8,849 nt of DNA. Source: a bacterium (lineage in GTDB: Bacteria; UBP14; UBA6098). The translations under genes and the position numbers were made by a program. Where the stretch lies: NCBI GenBank assembly GCA_030642425.1, contig DAOWNU010000053.1, positions 1 to 8,849 of the forward strand. Reading direction: 5' to 3'. The notes under the pieces were generated by a model. That model did no database searches and was not told the DNA's origin. It worked only from the letters and a program-made list of their open reading frames with translations. Numbering within the stretch: the first letter of the stretch is position 1; each line of letters opens with the position of its first letter. Shown piece after piece: positions 6,701 to 8,849 of the stretch.

Positions 6701-7568
6701 AAATACTACAACTGGGTATTCTTTTAATTATTCTGGTGTTGTGGGTTCTGCGAAAAGCCTACTTTCTCCTAATGGAAACTACAACTATGGGGTAAAAGGT
6801 TATGCGGATGATGGGGAATATAATACAGGTGTTTACGGTTTAGGTACGGATGGTTCTGCTTGCAGGGGTGTTATTGGGGAAGCGAAAAGAGGGACGGAGG
6901 TGAATACAGGTGTAAAGGGTGTCGGGTATACCGAAGGAGTTAGTGGGGTATATACGTGGGGTGTGCATGGTACAGCCTGGGACGGTTGGGGCGAAGCTGA
7001 AAGATGTGTTGGCGTTGGAGGTTACGGTAACACTGATCCATACGAATTCTGTTGGGCCGGATATTTCGACGGCGACGTGAATATTATTGGTGATCTTACT
7101 AAGGGTAGCGGCGCTTTCTTAATAGACCATCCTCTCGACCCTACTAATAAGACTCTACGGCACAACTTCGTAGAATCCCCTGAAAATCTGTGTATTTATC
7201 GTGGAAAAGTCGAGCTTAATGTCGAAGGTAAAGGGATAGTAAATATGCCTGACTACTTCTCTGCTTTGACAAGGGAAGACGAAGCCACAATACAACTAAC
7301 GCCGATTAACCGTCCGTTTCTGGTCGCATATAAGTGGAACATAGATTTCACTGAGTTTACAGTGACGGGTGAGCCAGGTGAAAGTGTTTCTTACACAGTC
7401 TATGCCGATCGCGACGATCCTGTTGTAAAACAGTTTAATCACCCGGTTGAAGAGGTTAAGGGGCAAGGAAATAACTGGAGACCAGGCAAACTCCTATATC
7501 CGGTAGCTTACGGCTATCCCGAAGAGATGGGAGAAAATTGGGAAGCATATCAATTGCTTCATGAATAA
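3777..7568 (+). CDS. Large exported modular surface protein with YadA-like head repeats
   Basis: A 1263-residue protein, probably secreted or cell-surface fibrous; specific function unknown. Residues 1-20 form a Sec signal peptide (MRR, hydrophobic core, TMA before E21). Residues 21-123 (VPRIISYQG, GTHELTFRLYD, FSVYLG, MSPRFRLSATPYAM) resemble the N-terminal domain of many large modular extracellular proteins. A Cys-bearing segment precedes a first YadA/Hep_Hag-like head (229-318, six units of about 15 residues), closed by RAVFF. A stalk unit (LDVRGDAIFN...IGIGT, from 343) and a beta region follow. A second, diverged module repeats this order (about 520-825; head 619-754 with nine units), then a third stalk unit (from 829). 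Residues about 985-1095 are GVKG/GVYG-type repeats. Residues 1109-1263 form a C-terminal domain beginning KGSGAFLIDHPLDPTNK, known from similar proteins. No YadA barrel anchor, S74 chaperone domain or TPNGDG tail is present. Composition is AT-richer than guaB. Confidence 0.88.
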   Translation: MRRFAICLVLVAVVAVVTMAEVPRIISYQGIISGGPSSMPITGTHELTFRLYDNESGMTLPLWTETHLGVQVQHGIFSVYLGNANPFGEDVDFSKQYWLGISLDSSPEMSPRFRLSATPYAMNIPSMGAEDGQVLKWNADSTKWVPSDDDFGCWSPAVDSADRDKGCVPWLLTDEVVYTAIGNPNECRATFLGISKGEVNTIAGTDNLETHVNLGGYSTTGCNGQAYSYPTIGGGKDNTASKTNTTVAGGERNTASGEESVVSGGSRNTASGYGSVVSGGSRNTVSGDFSAVPGGSRNNVSGDYSFAFGNDVDVSGNYRAVFFDGSNPGRLGVNTDSLLNASLDVRGDAIFNEDGGNNDFRIEGDTDQNLFFVDASTNRIGIGTNTPGSYEKLSIYQGNLAVDNGVEGLHTCLLASSSSTYAAMIFRKNGTRHAGIRWDGSKLEIMNASHSHHDPDIWDAGSITALATFDIDGDKVGIGTTTPEYKLDVDGDIGISGNLDLSAGTIILDSDGNPSPGAGYVLKSDEFEHTHWRTTLPANCAPWKIRTPSCEDAKVLYTGCQTQDVSGEYICEEKFLAVAKGGFDPPGIPINNLYGDNKETHVNLGGYSTTGVSGETYDYCTISGGYNNTVTHSYSFIGGGEGNYADSSHATICGGLDNEVFNGGFVGGGAENKALFGLSVVCGGLHNWNSGGSAAIVSGEYNEIEYASNYSFIGAGWSNYIDGEYSTIPGGLNNDVIGNCSFAFGNDVDITENYRAVFFKDEDGKRGRLGVNAVSPDASLDVRGDAVFNNSAGDYDFRIEGMTDENLFFIDASSDRVGIGTTSPGKKLDVRGDAIFNEDGGDNDFRIEGDTEQNLFFVDASTDRIGIGTASPGEKLEVNGKVTIGDRLADTEYTLPDEDGDDKQALITNGSGVVTWENTSDIDWEVSGNDVITGHGGIYPSGNVGIGTTTPSYKLEVEKTISTNGGSTGWFKINVNTTTGYSFNYSGVVGSAKSLLSPNGNYNYGVKGYADDGEYNTGVYGLGTDGSACRGVIGEAKRGTEVNTGVKGVGYTEGVSGVYTWGVHGTAWDGWGEAERCVGVGGYGNTDPYEFCWAGYFDGDVNIIGDLTKGSGAFLIDHPLDPTNKTLRHNFVESPENLCIYRGKVELNVEGKGIVNMPDYFSALTREDEATIQLTPINRPFLVAYKWNIDFTEFTVTGEPGESVSYTVYADRDDPVVKQFNHPVEEVKGQGNNWRPGKLLYPVAYGYPEEMGENWEAYQLLHE
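4461..4745 (+). repeat. Head-repeat array A with 45-bp tandem units
   Basis: It encodes six units of about 15 residues (pattern SxVxGGxxNTASGxY), followed by RAVFF. The units starting at 4557, 4602 and 4647 are exactly 45 bases apart. The first 27 bases of the first two differ at only two positions, while the third is more diverged. The pattern fits a beta-roll head of the trimeric autotransporter type. Confidence 0.85.
4806..4926 (+). repeat. Stalk repeat copy 1 (DVRGDAIFN...GIGT)
   Basis: It encodes DVRGDAIFNEDGG, DFRIEGDTDQNLFFVDAS and RIGIGT, closely matching copy 3 at 6261-6381 in both protein and DNA. One shared segment near the end (TCTTCGTGGATGCCAGCACG) is identical in the two. The VGIGTxxP-KLxV ending is typical of fibre or stalk repeats. 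Confidence 0.85.
5631..6053 (+). repeat. Head-repeat array B (nine diverged units)
   Basis: It encodes nine units of 14-17 residues (for example SFIGGGEGNYADSSH, SVVCGGLHNWNSGGS, STIPGGLNNDVIGNC) and ends in SFAFGNDVDITENY-RAVFF. That is nearly the same closing unit as array A. The units are far less alike in DNA than those of array A, so this array looks older. Confidence 0.8.
6117..6238 (+). repeat. Stalk repeat copy 2
   Basis: It encodes DVRGDAVFNNSAG, DFRIEGMTDENLFFIDAS and RVGIGT. It is the most diverged of the three copies and directly precedes copy 3, so the second module carries two stalk units where the first has one. Confidence 0.8.
6261..6381 (+). repeat. Stalk repeat copy 3
   Basis: It encodes DVRGDAIFNEDGG, DFRIEGDTEQNLFFVDAS and RIGIGT. 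It is more like the distant copy 1 (1.4 kb away) than its neighbour copy 2, which points to duplication or gene conversion between modules rather than simple tandem duplication. Confidence 0.85.
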
Positions 7569-7582
7569 CGTTCTACGAAGAT

Positions 7583-7612
7583 GGAAATAATAAATTAAAG
7601 CGGTATTATTCC
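7583..7612 (+). repeat. AT-rich inverted repeat between the two surface genes
   Basis: AATAATA (7586-7592) pairs with TATTATT (7604-7610). GG (7583-7584) can pair with CC (7611-7612) across one bulged A. No T-run follows and the stem is weak, so I do not call it a terminator. The intergenic gap is only 67 bases, and cotranscription of the two genes is possible. Confidence 0.35.
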
Positions 7613-7635
7613 TCGGCGTGTAGTACGCAAATAAA

Positions 7636-8849
7636 ATGCGCACAAAAAACAAGTCGATTCCGACCATGCAACTTAAAAGAATAAATAAATATATTTTCCC
7701 TTCTCTGATTTGCATCGCGTCGTTGATGGGGATATTATCGGATCAGACCTTCGCACAGGATATAGATATGCTTTACGACGATGTGGGTGATCCTCATTCA
7801 AGAAGTAGATGGGATTCTCTATTCGATACACTCGAAACCTACGGAGCGGTGATTCACTTCGTTGAAGATGAAGGCTGGGTAAATACGATGAATATGGATA
7901 TAGTCTGGATTCAATCACCTGAAACGAGCTATTCTGCATCAATCGTGTGTTTGTTACAGGATTTCTCTCGGAATAGTAAAATAATAGTAATATGGGATAC
8001 TAAATTGCCTTGGGAGGGTCCCCTTCCGCTGGATGATTTATTGAAAGATACGACTTGGCAAACAACGGTTGATATCCCAAATACACATAGCGGAATGCCG
8101 CCCGGGTTTAGCGATACTATTACGACCATTCTCTCTTTTCCGCAGTTTGTCGAGGGAGTAAATTCGTTGGTTTTATATTGGCCAAGGTTCATATCCTGCG
8201 GCGAACATGCATTTCCATTTGTCTTCTTCGATGAGGAGTACACTAAAGCCGTAGCGGCTATATCTTATCCTTTCTTCCACGAATATAATTGCAGTTCATT
8301 TATTATCTTGGGTACTGGAACGCATACTTGGGAAGATCCTGAAATAGATATTGTTACAGATAATTACCGTTTTTCAACGAACATCCTCCTCACCGCTGCT
8401 GGTGTTCCTGGCTACGAGCTTCCTCCCTGCACCGTGCCGGAGCCGTTCGAGATCGAGGTGGATTCCTGCCCGGAGTGCGCCAGCCCCGGCGATACAATAA
8501 CCCTCACCGGCCGTAATCTCTGGCAGGGAGGCAACGAGAACATTGGCGGGGACATAGAAATATATTTCCTCGGCCCGTGCGATACCGTCATTATCCCGTT
8601 CGAGTATTCGCACCATCGCCCCGACCCGCATTCGCTTTATAACACATGGTTAAAATTCGTCTGTCCGGATTTGCCGGACGGTGAATATAGCATCGAGCTT
8701 GGCCACAAAGCGATTACATTCTATGCGGGCACAATCACAATCCCGTGCGAGGCGCAGTATTATCCCTGCTCCCGTACCCCCAACCCCTTCACCCCCAACG
8801 GCGACGGGATAAACGACGAGGCGGAGTTCACATTCCCCGGAATCGGCGA
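7636..8849 (+). CDS. Exported protein with unassigned alpha/beta domain, Ig-like domain and FTPNGDGIND segment (3' truncated)
   Basis: The frame opens after a stop at 7621 and runs past the window end (404 full codons seen). Starts at ATG 7636 or in-frame ATG 7666 are both possible and neither has a clear Shine-Dalgarno. The second gives a neater signal peptide. Residues 12-40 (QLKRINK, hydrophobic core, TFA before Q41) form the signal peptide. Residues about 42-255 are unassigned. LYDDVGDPHSRSRWDSLFDTL, a strand-rich MDIVWIQSPE, DFSRNSKIIVIWDT and the late TDNYRFSTNILLTAAGVPGY resemble the layout of DUF4350/ThuA-like class I glutamine-amidotransferase folds, but I see no convincing catalytic Cys-His pair. 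Residues about 268-370 look like an Ig/IPT domain (SPGDTITLTGRNL, LPDGEYSIELG). Residues 382-401 (PNPFTPNGDGINDEAEFTFP) are the conserved start of gliding-motility/FlgD-like C-terminal domains seen in FCB secreted proteins, usually leading to outer-membrane sorting. GC rises sharply at about 8380. Confidence 0.8.
   Translation, partial: MRTKNKSIPTMQLKRINKYIFPSLICIASLMGILSDQTFAQDIDMLYDDVGDPHSRSRWDSLFDTLETYGAVIHFVEDEGWVNTMNMDIVWIQSPETSYSASIVCLLQDFSRNSKIIVIWDTKLPWEGPLPLDDLLKDTTWQTTVDIPNTHSGMPPGFSDTITTILSFPQFVEGVNSLVLYWPRFISCGEHAFPFVFFDEEYTKAVAAISYPFFHEYNCSSFIILGTGTHTWEDPEIDIVTDNYRFSTNILLTAAGVPGYELPPCTVPEPFEIEVDSCPECASPGDTITLTGRNLWQGGNENIGGDIEIYFLGPCDTVIIPFEYSHHRPDPHSLYNTWLKFVCPDLPDGEYSIELGHKAITFYAGTITIPCEAQYYPCSRTPNPFTPNGDGINDEAEFTFPGIG

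Noticed and set aside
7494..8243. Minus-strand open frames opposite the end of the surface gene and the start of the last gene
   Set aside because: The plus strand has a continuous frame with signal peptide and domain motifs through the region; the antisense frames are short and lack motifs.

Overview
The window looks like bacterial chromosome from an uncultivated or poorly known lineage of the FCB type (Bacteroidota/Cloacimonadota/Zixibacteria/WOR-3-like groups). The basis is a secreted protein ending in a TPNGDGIND-type segment next to a very large modular beta-rich surface protein. No rRNA or other taxonomic marker is present, so the phylum is an inference. All recognised genes are on the + strand.

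Left part (1-3459): a compact housekeeping cluster. It holds the 3' part of a Nif3-like dinuclear-metal protein, a coiled-coil/C4 zinc-ribbon protein, a type I RNase H-like protein and guaB (IMP dehydrogenase). The last two overlap by four bases (ATGA). Nif3, zinc ribbon and RNase H are also neighbours in actinobacteria, so the order is probably ancient. GC is high here: a hand count of one guaB line (2941-3000) gives 36/60.

Middle (3460-3776): 317 bases without a recognisable gene, but with ordered signals. These are a near-consensus sigma70-type promoter (TTGACA-17 bp-TATTAT), a region of about 147 nt ending in a good intrinsic terminator, and then a strong Shine-Dalgarno inside a small perfect hairpin before the next start codon. 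This could be a small RNA gene or an attenuated leader controlling the surface gene.

Right part (3777-8849): two exported-protein genes of more AT-rich composition. The first (1263 aa, complete) has a signal peptide, an N-terminal domain typical of large extracellular modular proteins, two diverged copies of a module built on YadA-like head repeats (6 and 9 repeat units), three copies of a DVRGDAIFN...VGIGT stalk unit, a GVYG-type repeat region and a C-terminal IDHPLDP domain. The second, cut off by the window end, has a signal peptide, an unassigned alpha/beta domain (possibly class-I-glutamine-amidotransferase-like), an Ig/IPT-like domain and the start of a FTPNGDGIND sorting/Ig-type segment. 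Its base composition rises abruptly at about 8380, where the unassigned domain gives way to the shared C-terminal part, suggesting a mosaic gene.

The housekeeping cluster and the surface genes appear to be separate transcription units. The two surface genes, 67 bases apart with no convincing terminator between them, may be cotranscribed. I saw no CRISPR array, tRNA, insertion sequence or integrase.
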